From NCBI GenBank assembly GCA_963995505.1, contig OZ023187.1, positions 11,309,176-11,373,175 on the forward strand: a DNA stretch of 64,000 bases, given 5' to 3'. The DNA is from Hypericum androsaemum (taxonomy: Eukaryota; Streptophyta; Magnoliopsida; Malpighiales; Hypericaceae). Within the stretch, counting starts at the first letter, position 1. Every line of letters starts with the position of its first letter. Below, one piece after another: positions 45,401-56,800 of the stretch. Both the position numbers and the translations under genes were made by a program. The notes beneath the pieces are model-generated. The model had not been told where the DNA came from, did not search any database, and was given only the letters and a program-made list of their open reading frames with translations.

Positions 45401-48235
45401 GTTAAAAGGAATAATGGCGAATAGCAGGCTGATACGCTTAAAAATGTGAAGAAACTTTGAAGTTTTTTCTTCTTGTTCATTTTCTTCTGCATCTTAATCA
45501 GCAGGTGTATGAATTATTTAGTTTGTCCTATCAAATATATTCCCAGTTTTCGAATTTTTGTTTGCAGAACAATCTTGAAGATATTTACAGCCTTCTGAGA
45601 TTTTTGAAGGTGGAACCTTGGCAAAGTTGGGTTTGGTGAGTTTTTCCATGGTGCTTTCAAGTGCAATTCGTGCTTTGCTAAAAAAAGAGAAGTGTCAGGC
45701 TAGGCTGCATTGGTTGTATCACATAGTTTGTTAAACTCTGTTTGTGTATGGTTTGTATCTCATGGTACCTTGAGAATCATCTATGAGTCATTCCTTTTGG
45801 TTTGCATTGTAGGTGGAATAAACTAATCCAAAAACCTTTCGAGGAGGGTGACGAGAGAGGGCTTAGGTTGGTTCAATCCATCTTAAAACCAATTATGTTA
45901 AGGAGAACGAAGTCTAGCACTGACAAGGAAGGCAGGTGAGTCACCAAATTGAGGGCACAATCAAATCTTTCAAAATGTCTGGTAAACTCTTGTTGAGTCC
46001 TTTCACTTGTTGCAGACCTATTTTGGTTCTTCCTCCAGCTGATACAGAGATTATTTATTGTGAACTCACCGAAGCTGAAAGAGATTTCTATGAAGCCCTG
46101 TTCAAAAGATCCAAGGTTTTAGGTTCACTTGAATTATGTTTTCCTTGTATATGCGTATATGTGCATATTTATTTACGTTCTCTTTGTGATAGGTTTCACA
46201 TGCCATTCTTATGTAAATATTTCCAGGTAAAATTCGACCAGTTTGTTGAGCAAGGACGAGTTCTTCATAACTATGCTTCTATATTGGAGTTATTACTACG
46301 CCTTCGGCAATGCTGTGACCATCCATTTTTGGTCATGAGGTTTGTATTTAGACTTTTGTTTGAATACAATTTTCTGCAGTTCGTTGAAAATGTAATTGTT
46401 GGGTAACTGTTACTTGATGGTGGTATCGGTCTTCCCTATTTCTTTCTTATATGTTTGTGCTCTGTCAATTGTTTTTTTAATACGATGAGTTACTCCATGC
46501 TTTGTTCTTTACATATGCACATTTTTATTCAATGGAAATAAATCACACATAACTGATGTATTTCATCCATCCAGTCGTGGAGATACCCAAGAATATGCCG
46601 ACTTGAATAAGCTAGCTAGACGCTTGCTAAAAAACCAGAATCTGGAGGAAAGAGAAGCTAAAGAAGTGCCTTCCAGGGCATATGTTCAAGAAGTCGTGGA
46701 GGAATTGCGGAAAGAAGAAAAGGGAGAGTGTCCAATATGTCTGGAGGCATTTGAAGATGCAGTATTAACTCCTTGTGCCCACCACATATGCAGGGAGTGT
46801 CTGTTGGCTAGTTGGCAAAATCATACTTCTGGTTTATGTCCTGTCTGCAGGTATTTTCTGGTATTTCGTTGTAGACTTGATGTCATGAGATTCCTATCAT
46901 AATATTTATCATTTCATAAGCTCGGGATCCCTCTATACTTCCTACTGACAGAAAAGGCATCACCAAACAAGAACTTGTTACGGCACCAACGAACAGTCGT
47001 TTCCAGGTTGACATTGAGAAAAATTGGGTGGAATCCTCCAAAATTGTTTTCCTCTTGCGTGAGCTTGAAAGTGTACGCCTGTCTGGGTCCAAGTGCATTC
47101 TCTTCAGTCAGTGGACTGCATTTCTAGATCTCCTGCAAATTCCACTTTCTAGGTACTAAATTCTGGACGTTAAACCAATACTAATCAAATTGGGATGACT
47201 GACTTCTTTCACTCAGTAGCACAAATACGTTTTTTAGAGACTGGAAAACCATTTATGGGGACTCAGGCTCTGATCTCAATTATCTCATGAAAGATTGAGA
47301 AAATTGAGACACTGCAAGTTGATTTTTTGTTGCTCTGCTGTGGTAGTTACACCTTTAAAGTCCATATTGTTTAATTCTGATTAGGAACAACATTTCATTT
47401 GTTCGTCTGGACGGAACTCTAAGTCAGCAGCAGCGTGAAAGAGTGATCAAACAGTTCTCAGAGGATGACACCATAATGGTCTGATTTCCTTTTCCGTACT
47501 GCAATATGGGTGTTGGATCACTTATGAACTCGAATGCACTTATCTAATAAATGTGTGTTTTATCAGGTTTTGCTAATGTCACTAAAGGCAGGAGGGGTTG
47601 GTATAAATCTAACAGTGGCTTCTAGTGCCTTCGTCATGGTAAACTTGGATATGACTGACCCCTTGTTTTGTTTTTCTTTTCTTTTTGCATTAAAAAAATG
47701 AATAACGAAAGTGACGAGAAAAGTGAAATGACGTTTAATACTTGTACAATTGCATATACCATCAGTCTCTGGTTAGTACTATGTTCACAAAAGGATAATC
47801 CTTAGTTTCTTGTAGGATCCTTGGTGGAATCCAGCCGTAGAAGAACAAGCCGTCATGCGCATACATCGAATTGGACAAACCAAAAGGGTGATGATCAAGC
47901 GGTTCATTGTGAAAGTACGTCCTTCTACCTGACTCAGCATAATTCCCAACTCTCATTATTTTGCATTGGAAATTTATTGGATCTATTTTTCTTGAGCGTC
48001 ATGATATGTTTACTATCACCCTACTTCTGAATTTCTTGCTTGCCTCGATCTCTCTCGTGCATTCAGGATTCGGTAATGATGACTTGTTGAATATGCTTGG
48101 CTTGATTGGCAGGGAACAGTTGAGGAAAGAATGGAGGCTGTACAAGCACGAAAGCAGCGTCTAATATCCGGTGCCTTGACTGATCAAGAAGTTCGATCTG
48201 CTCGTATTGAAGAGCTGAAGATGCTATTCACGTAG
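42459..48235 (+). CDS. RAD5A: RAD5A-type SNF2 helicase / E3 ubiquitin ligase
   Basis: Twenty exons, all GT-AG with closed phases, 981 aa (Arabidopsis RAD5A about 1030): 42459-42878, 42952-43085, 43168-43303, 43485-43538, 43618-43761, 43852-44003, 44076-44160, 44250-44498, 44587-44733, 44838-44993, 45568-45635, 45813-45935, 46016-46115, 46227-46339, 46575-46850, 46952-47152, 47385-47478, 47567-47638, 47816-47914, 48113-48235. A nuclear enzyme of error-free DNA damage tolerance (PCNA polyubiquitination, fork remodelling) and homologous recombination. Domains: UBA-like N-terminus ([12 protein letters not shown]...DPTAAIN), HIRAN (about 65-180), Walker A GLGKT (382-386), DEAH (526-529), RING C3HC4 inserted between helicase lobes (C746, C749, C761, H763, C766, C769, C782, C785), C-terminal helicase motifs ([22 protein letters not shown]). 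The exon 3 acceptor at 43168 was chosen because it adds the conserved IYINS. Confidence 0.97.
44994..45567 (+). other. RAD5A intron 10, enlarged
   Basis: This 574-bp intron is the largest in the gene. It contains a purine-rich, coding-like stretch (about 45270-45450: atggctgaggagttgggaat...gagcataaacaggaaaat) that does not fit the RAD5A frame and is unrecognised. It could be a decayed insertion. The direct splice from exon 10 (TGTPIQ) to exon 11 (NNLEDIY) is the conserved one. Confidence 0.6.
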
Positions 48236-49344
48236 ATCATGTGGTTTCTAGGATGCATTGATTGGTTATATCTTAGTGGCTATTCATCGCGAGATCATCT
48301 GGCTTCTGGGATACATGGCAGACACTCCACCCAAGAAGCAAAGCCGAATGGGTTGGATGAGTTCTCAGTCCAGGCAACTGAGGGTTAAGTTCCAGCTTGA
48401 AGGATGACATTGAGTGCGAGTTTCGGTTAATGGATGGAGATCAAGCTTGGACTCTGTCCGACAGGAATCTTGGGTGCATGATCAAATTGTAGAGCAACTT
48501 AAGTTGAGCTAGCCTGTGAGAAAGCAAATCATATTGTATCAAACAACATTCTGTTGTATGTAAACATGCTTTGTAATTTTGTCTGTTTAATCGAGTATTG
48601 TCGGATCTTATTTTAAGAATAACTATTCCAATTATGTTACGTTAGTAAAGTTCAAGTTTCTTACTACTTTGACCAACTCTTATTGGTGGTAAGTAAGAAA
48701 CTTGTTTGGGAATGGGAGAATGTGATATAGTGAGAAGTTTGATGTGATGATGGCTGCATATCAGGAAACTCAGGATGTCCAAAACGCTCATTACAGGTAA
48801 ACTTTGATAGCTACAATCTTTTTATTATAGTTGGTTTCCTCAGCTCCTCAGACAATTTATTATTATTTTATTTATAAAATGACTTTTATACTCTTACATA
48901 ATTCTCTCCTTTTTTGCGATTGACTCAAAACCTCTTCCGGTCATTTTCTTCGATGAACACAAACCTCTATTGAGGCGGGTTTCGTTGACTATGACGGGAA
49001 GAGAGAATCTTAGTACGACGGTTCGTCTTGGAGAGCGCAGATCCACGCCAGGGAGCATCGGCTCCGAGAATGACGCCCCAACAACGACGAGAGCATGATG
49101 GTTAAAGAGACGTCGGTGGCTTTAGGGTGTAAACTTATATTGGGCCTGGGGCTTCAACTAGGGTATTTGGGTTTCGGTACTTCGGCCACCAAAGGCTTCG
49201 CCAATCACCAGGTTGGTTTTATTAATTTTTGTAAGGGCATATAAGTTATTTTCATTTTAAAAAAATGGTCCATGACTTAAGCAAGGTATCGAGAGTATAA
49301 TTAAATTAACCTACGGAGAGGGCTACATGCATTCCCGAAATACC
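48236..49344. other. RAD5A 3' UTR and intergenic sequence
   Basis: The first ~350 bases are a plausible 3' UTR. The sequence around 48840-49330 resembles a decayed MULE (attttatttataaaatgac..., ...ttttcattttaaaaaaatggtcc, gagagtataattaaatt) without clear ends. Confidence 0.4.
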
Positions 49345-49775
49345 ATAATTTTAAAAATGCGGTCTGACCAGCGGTCGGACTGCGAATCATTCAAAAGAGC
49401 GGCCTCCTGATCTGACATGATTTTATCCAAATCAGCAAAAATTAAAATAAAAAAGTTGTATCATATGCTCAATTTCTCTAAATCAACAAAGGAAAATAAA
49501 CTTTATATGTTATAAAATTGTTGATATTTCTAATATGTGGATTTTGAAACCTATATTTTGACTCCTTTTTTTACGGATAAAAAATTCATAAATAAAAAGA
49601 AAAGGAGTACAAGACGAAAGCAAACAACCAACTTAGTCTATATATTATTCGAATAATAGTAAAAAAGTAATAAAAATTGTCCGGTCCGACCTCTGGTACG
49701 ACCGGTCGGACTTGACGAACTAAAAAACAGACAAAATTCGACCCGTACCAAAATCCGTATTATAAAACTACGTGA
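49345..49775. mobile_element. TIR element, catagttttaaaatacgg family
   Basis: Left end cataattttaaaaatgcggtctgacc pairs inverted with right end aaaatccgtattataaaactacg. The interior carries cggtcggact and ggtccgacctctggtacgaccggtcgg motifs. Same family as 17495, 36372 and 60605. No coding capacity. Confidence 0.6.
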
Positions 49776-50936
49776 AATACAAAGATAATTTACCCATTAA
49801 AATATAAGCAGGCTCCGCATTTCTTCTTGATTCTATGAAGATCTATAAACCTTTACTATGATTCAAGTTCCGATTGGATAGAAGTGACCAGACCTACTCC
49901 TTTCCTGTCCTGGTGATACGCACTTAATTCCAGGGGATCCAGTCAAGATGGAATCCCGAAAAACTAAGGCAGTAACCGATGGAGAGAAGAATAGAAGGGA
50001 AGGAGATGAGAGTCTTTTTCCGCAGAGGGATTGCATCCACTGACAAATCTGAGAATAGAATTTTCGAGAAATATTTTGCATGTCTGAGATTCGACCAAAA
50101 AATGCTTCAATTTGGGCGTTTAGAGCTGTCATAAAATGCTCAAAACATTTTTGGGTATAAGCTATCCCCATCTCGGGCCTTGGGTTTGGCTCGGCTTGTG
50201 CTCCGGCTTTACTTGGGCAATATTTTAAATAATAAAAAAAAGCCTCATCTTGGGCATTTTTGGTCAATTTTTTTTAAGTTGAAACAATTTTAAAAATGCA
50301 AGTAGATTGTTGGTATCAGGCACATTAATTGACATCCGAAGGGTTACTTTTTCCTATGTCAGATTGATTGGAAGTGCCTTAAGAAACGGTTGGCCATATA
50401 TTCATTTAATTACCCATCAAAATATATTTATTGAATATAAATATTGAAGGCTGGTGAAATTTGAAAATACAGACAGGTAAAACATTTTATTCATCATCAT
50501 AACCTGTTTACGTTTCATTTAATTTACCCAAATTGAAGCGTTTAATGGTCGGATCTCAGACATATAAAATATTACATTTCCCGAGAACCCCAAACCTCGT
50601 GAACCCTAGATTATCCATCTCCAATTCCAACCCTCAAATCCACCATATAACACCTGGCTGCTAGGAACCTTGTTTTCTTGTTAAATTGGGTGAGAGTTAA
50701 ACCAACTGTTGATTCGATTTAATTTATTTTCAAATTCATTATAGTTATTGGATGATTTTTGTCAAACTCTTATATGGTTGAACCGTTTGTCCTATTTGTT
50801 CTTGGAAGAAATTGTTTATTTTTCATTATTATTATTATTATCAGATTCCGGTATCAATTCTCTCCGCCGTAATCTTTTCAATTTCGATTTCTTAATTCGG
50901 CATTTTCAGCACCGAATTGAACGAAGAAGAGATAGT
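49776..50936. other. Intergenic and 5' region of the DUF3128 gene
   Basis: No recognised gene. A 134-codon minus-strand ORF (49863-50267) has no family features. The last ~350 bases are probably promoter and 5' UTR of the gene starting at 50937. Confidence 0.5.
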
Positions 50937-53024
50937 ATGGAGTCGGAAGGAGTGAATCGAAAGAAGTTGTCTTGTTCAGCCTACTTCGATGCTCTTTGGT
51001 TTTGCTACTGTATATTATATTATTGAACCCGAACTTTCGTGAATTCATTCCTATACGTTTCGTTTCGTTTCGTTAGTCCGAATGTACTACTATATAATAT
51101 TATCTGTTTTTCGACAGTATGAAGTCTTATATAAATCTTTGCTTGTGGGTATTATGATGGGTATAGCTCCGGTGCACCAGATGCAGCAATACTACCGACT
51201 GGGATCACTCGACAATTGCTCTCAGAAATGGAGCCTTCTGTATGATTGCTTGAACCTCAAGACCAAAAATTCCTCCCAAGTTCAGGTGCTCTTTCTTTCT
51301 TTCATTATTTATTCAGTTGTCTTTTGAATTTTCTGTTGACCCTTTTAGTTGGATGCATCAACTTACGGTACGGGAAATCGCAACTTGTCTGGTTGAGTTA
51401 GCTGATATTGCGCGTAATGTTAGAATTTTCGTACCCAACACAAAACATTAAGTTAACGGGTAGGTGGATTTCGACAATTATAAACAATTTCACCACTCTT
51501 GCACTAAGCAATGTGGGATTCGGATATGGCTGTTCCGTATGCTGAGATTAAGGCTTGGTTGGTGTCATTGTTGGTTTTTATGGGTGCTGGCGTTCGAAAT
51601 TCGGCCCCGTGGTAGGTAGGGTTCTCATGTTTCTCAGGCTCAGTTTCTTGTCATGAATGGAGAAATGCTAGAGAGGAACTGTATATTCCTTGACTTGTAA
51701 AAGTTTTGTTTGAAACCAGATAATAGGGTAGGAAAGCGGTATATCATTTGCATTCTGAATTTTACAATGCATAAAGGTTTGCATCTCTCTCAACAGACAT
51801 GTCTTGTGAAAAGTCTTCTGAGAGTTGCAACTTTTAAGGCTTGCTTTATGGGACATGAACACGGAATTCGGAATTGCTAAGTAGTCTGGAGAGCCGTGAA
51901 TCTTTCCTCGAGTTGGATCATTTGGGCAATGTAGTGCTTGCTATGGCTTGTGAATGATGTTAGTTGGTTGTTGTCTCTTTGCTCAGTAATCGTAGCATGT
52001 AAATAAGTTGAGCCTTGTTGAGAAATATGAAAGCCATAGATTGAGATCTTGTGACAAAAATCCTTATCGAGGATGAGGTATATCTGCTAGCTCATAGAGA
52101 GAATCAAATGCTGGTTTGTAAGCTAAATTTGTTTATTCTTGGAAAACAATTAGAAGGCTGCTCTAGTGGCTGTAGAGGGATTCCATCTCATGAGATAAGA
52201 CTTGCTTGGTGTCATTGTTGGTTTTTATGAGAGTTGAAACTCGTTTTGGACCCGTACTCGTGTTTCTCTGGTTCAACTGCTTAGTTTATTGTATCATCTG
52301 TTTCCTGACTTGTGGAAGTTTGTTTGAAACTTGAGACAAGAAGGGAAGGTGAGATAATGTTTGTGTTCCAAAAAGTTTCCTCTCAGCAGCTGTCTCGTGA
52401 ATAGTGTTTCAGGAGCTTTATTATTGGCTTGGTTTATGGGAGATGAAAATCATTGACATGAAGACCGAGTTTCTGTGTAGTCTAGAGAGTCGTGAATCTT
52501 TCCCGTAACTGAGTCTTCGGGGAATGCACTACTTGCTGTGTGAATTGAGGCTTGTGAACAAGTAGTGTATTGGTTGGTTGTTGAGGTGAAGATAAATAGT
52601 ATCTCTGCTCATTAGTGGAAGCTTTCAAGTATGTTCAACCTCAAGAAATATGCCGACGTCGATTGAGATCTTGTGACAGACTGCTTACCAAAATATGCAC
52701 ATGAATTGCTGCTTGAGTGATATTCTTTTCTGAATCTGCTTTAGATTCGCCATTTGCTCATGTTCGTAGCTGCAAATTCAGATCATCAGATGCGTGTTTT
52801 TATCCTACGTCCTAGGAAATTGGAATTTTATTCCTTGGAAGATTGCTAGTTTCACATTATGAATTAAATCTCTGAAAGCTGCCCCATTTGTTCCATTGGA
52901 CTTGTTTTAGGAAATCCTGGAGGCTCGGGAGAAAGCCAAAACCCATATCTGGAACTTTCGGACTCCTGAAGAAGCATCGAGTAACTGGAATGAGCTTTAC
53001 GGACATTCAGTTGAAGAGGAATGA
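50937..53024 (+). CDS. DUF3128 / Emi1-like twin-CX9C protein
   Basis: Three exons: 50937-51009, 51167-51285, 52911-53024; GT-AG introns, phases close, 101 aa. A complete twin CX9C pattern is visible: C13-x9-C23 (CSAYFDALWFC) and C42-x9-C52 (CSQKWSLLYDC). Such proteins fold as disulphide-linked helical hairpins and are typically imported into the mitochondrial intermembrane space by the Mia40 pathway. The family (DUF3128; yeast Emi1) is linked to respiratory function, but its molecular role is not settled. The downstream block (EILEAREKAKTHIWNFRTPEEAS...NWNELYGH) is the conserved plant C-terminus. Intron 2 is 1.6 kb and contains an internal duplication. The location is inferred from the motif. 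Confidence 0.92.
51548..52680 (+). repeat. Direct duplication within intron 2 of the DUF3128 gene
   Basis: Segment A (about 51548-52060) and segment B (about 52194-52680) share collinear blocks: cttggttggtgtcattgttggtttttatg / cttgctt..., cttgacttg-aagttttgtttgaaac, tctcagc/tctcaacagacatg, gagagccgtgaatctttcc, ttggttggttgttg, gattgagatcttgtgaca. They are diverged (many indels), so the duplication is old. Confidence 0.75.
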
Positions 53025-53859
53025 TGCACGGAACATTTTTTCTCCCCAACAGACATCTTGGTATGCGCTGCGGAACTTCGGAGATTGTAACCGTGAGTAG
53101 CTACTTTCTTTCCTCGACCCGTGATGCTAACTCAAGGGAATTGAACGTAATTGGGATAAAAGACTTCTTGTTTATTGATTGATTACAACCCTAGGGAGAG
53201 CATGGCATTATATAGCCAAAACCCGTAGCAAGCAAATAGGAATACTACTACTATAAGGGAAAGAGTTCCTAAAGGGAACGATAACTAGGAACATGCGGAA
53301 AAGGAAATAATAAAAAGGGAAAAACTATGGATCCTAAAGAAGTCTGGTAATATTGCGATTCCTAATCAGTTGACGTCGGGTCCGAGCTGGAAACTTTCCG
53401 GCGTTGGTACGTTCTTCCCCACATAACACATCTCTTGCCCCTCCCTCGCTTTCAACATTTGCTACTTCTTCCCGATGCCCGTTAGCTGTGTTCGGCCGAA
53501 GCCATCTATTAAGGGATAAGGTCCCTATTAACCTCAAGCCATCTACTGAATTTGAGGAGGCAGGCAGCAGTCTGTTGTTTTGCAGAGTTGATGCAGTAGT
53601 AGAAATGACCAAGTTGTTGTTAGTTGGGCAACAATTGTGAGAGCAATAGCTTGACTACTTTTTTGAACTGCAACTAACCATTTAATTCTATTAATAACAT
53701 TATTTTTTTCCTTGGAAACACATTTGGGTCAATTTTTGGAAATTAATATCCGTTAGAATGCATTTATAATCATAACAACCATAATAAATATACATTTAAC
53801 TCGAGATACATATATATGATGGTATAGATTGTTGCGAATCGAAGTTCAAGTTTCTTGAC
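53025..53859. other. 3' UTR and intergenic, possible retroelement fragment
   Basis: Between two genes facing each other (convergent). 53150-53640 includes a minus-strand open stretch of 92 codons (53334-53612) reading ARDVLCGEERTNAGKFPART. This looks retroelement-like but is not recognised, and no terminal repeats were found. Confidence 0.35.
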
Positions 53860-56800
53860 TCAAACATTGGCAAACAGTTTGTAAGTGTCGGCATCTAGGG
53901 CGATCTGTCTAACTGCTGCAATTGCTGCTATAACTCCTAATGCTGAGAAGACAACTGCAATGGTCATGTTTAGCCAGAAGACCAGACTCCTTTTAGATGG
54001 CTTAAATGTCAAGTTGAAGAAAACAACAGGCATGATGAAGTCCAAGGGCATGAACCCGAAAGCTCCGATCAATGAATTGATGTCCCCGAAGAATGGTAGC
54101 ATTGCTGCAATCACTGTGGAAATGACAACGGACAACGACCTTGCAATCAGCCTTGGGATGACATTTCGAGCTGAGAATTCATCGCTCGCAGGATCCGAAA
54201 AAGTTTGCTCGAAGACTTCATTTGTAGGCTGCAGATAGACCTGCATCCGAACCACGGTTCAGACAGTTTAGAGCATACCGCTGAAAGAAGACTAAAATAT
54301 ACAGGACAGAAGAAGTTCTTACCACAGCGACAGCAGATAACTGGAGTATGGTGAACATATTGGTCATTAGGACAAACCATTTAGGAACCAATGCTTTCCC
54401 ATTATCCGTGAAGTTGGTAAGGATTAGGCCATCCGCTCGGTTTCCAAACGCCCAATAACCGGATATAGCAACGCTGAAAAATGCGACAAAAACCACCGTG
54501 TAGCATATGCAGAGTCCCTTGAACATCTTTCCCTTCACAGGAGATGCTATAGTTGCCTGGAAGCAGCAATGCCAGTTCTCTGTATCGGTTAGCCGCCATA
54601 GACATCAACCATAAACTTGGCCACAATAGAAACAAACTGCAGTTATGTAAAGTCTGATGAGACTTAACCTGAATCTCGGGGATGATTCCGTTGCCATATG
54701 TTGTGGCAATGATGGCAATTGCATTGAAGACTCCGAAAACACGGTCTTGACTGTCTCCTTCCAAAGAGTAGTCTTTCGGCACTTTCGACGTGTTTCCTGT
54801 TACAAGAACAAATATAATGTCATACCGAACTCGAATCAATTTGCCTGAAATGATCCTTATTGCTGCAACTTACCAATATGAATAGAAGCAGCAGTAGAAC
54901 AAGCACTGTAAGCAAGGCAGAGGACCAAGGATATCATGTTTATATGCCTCAATGAGTGGAAAGATGGTATTTGAGCTAATATCAACATTAGGCATCCAAA
55001 TATTACTACAAACTCATAGAGCTTCATGCTTCCATGTGGATCTGATAGCAAGTAAATTGCCTGCCAAAGATGAGGAAAAGTGTGGAATGAGATTAGCACA
55101 ATCTTCATATCTATTAGGCCATTAAAAAAAGGCTAAAATTTGCTTTACTACCTCGTGGTTTCAGGACACCACACTACTTTGTAGTTTAAAATTCTCTTAC
55201 CAAGTGACACCCGTTAAGCCTAGTGATTTTGTTTACTTGTGTGTCATGTCACGTCGTTAATTTTATCGGTGTGTCATGACACATCACTAATTTTATCCGC
55301 GTAACACACCGCTTAACTAATTTGAAGACAAACTTGGAAGTAATCAGATTTAAATATGGACCACAATGAGATTGGCAATATCAAAATCGGGGGAAATGGT
55401 ACGTCACGCGGCTAAAATTAGTGATGTAACATTACATGTGGATAAAATTAAAGATGTAGCATGACATGCGAAATAGTTCAAGTAACTGACGTTATCTTGT
55501 GTCTCTTGGTTATTAGTTAGATAAAACTTTTATTAGAAAATTTAGAACCACAATGTAGTGGTGTGTTAGCAAACTTTAACCAAAAAAATATTGGTGAAGA
55601 GATCAAAATCTAGATGTATCAAAATGTCACCTTCATGCATTGGCCACCAAGAAGAGTAGAAGCAACAACAGCACCATAACACACCATGAATTGAATTGGA
55701 CCAATAAAGTACTTGCCCCATCTTGGCCCTGCCAAACCAACAATTTTCCAGACTATTGATTAAGAAAATGAAGGAGTAAACTAAATAATAATTACTAACT
55801 ATCAACTGGTAAAGGAATTGTTCTAGCTTAACCAGATCATCAGTTCGAGTCTTTGGAAACGTAGCAGTGTTTAATACTTATTGTGAGAGCTTTGTCGTCT
55901 TTCAAAGATTCTACCCAGCTCGAATTTGAATTAGTCGATCTTGTAAGTCGCATACCAAGTGATTTAAAAAAACTAAATAATAATTGAGAAGTAGAAAGAA
56001 GAGGGTAGGAAAAATGGAAAATGGGGTACCTAAAATGTGATTGGCCATGTCTCGAAACCTTAGTTGGCGATGGCCGAGTTGAGCATGGTGCTCAAGGACC
56101 AAGGAGAGCAAATTGTAGGAGTAGAAAGTGACGAGAGCTCCGATGAGCAGGCACGTGATCCCTCCGCCCCAACCCAGAAATTTGAAAGCGTATGGCAGGC
56201 TCAGTAGCGGCGGAGCTACTATCGACGTCGTCAAGTGATACCCGCAATGCACCCATGATCCTGTCACGTTACAATATATTTAGGCAAGGGACTTCACAAA
56301 ATAAAGTCATACTAAGTAATCGCCAAAACCAACAAGTAATACAGTATAACTTGGGGAAATACTCGCACGTTAAATGATAAATTTATAATATCATAGACTA
56401 TATATGGATTATTTTTAATTTTTATATTTTTTACAAAATATACGAGTATTCAATACATGGTATGTCAGTGTTTATCACATATTATATAGTGTTCACCGCA
56501 TGATATACCTTACTTCTAAAATTAACGGTGGAGAACATAATTACATAATCGTGAAATATAATCATAATTAATAATATTAGTTGTCTTTTGAAGAATGAAT
56601 AGAGAAATACATTATAACCTAGGCCCAAATTGGGTCCGAAATAAGAACAGCAGGACTACACGTACAAAGGGACAAGGAGAAATGTATGCACGCCTTAAAT
56701 GACAAACTTGTAATATCATAAATTACTTATAGATTATATATGAGTAATTTTAGAAATTTATATATCCACATTTTATACCAGTGTCTATCACATATTATAT

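Noticed and set aside
49863..50267. 134-codon minus-strand ORF
   Set aside because: No domain, no conserved-looking motif and no splice context. It is probably chance.
53334..53612. Retroelement gag-like fragment
   Set aside because: Composition is suggestive, but no zinc knuckle, LTR or duplication was found. It is left as unassigned sequence.
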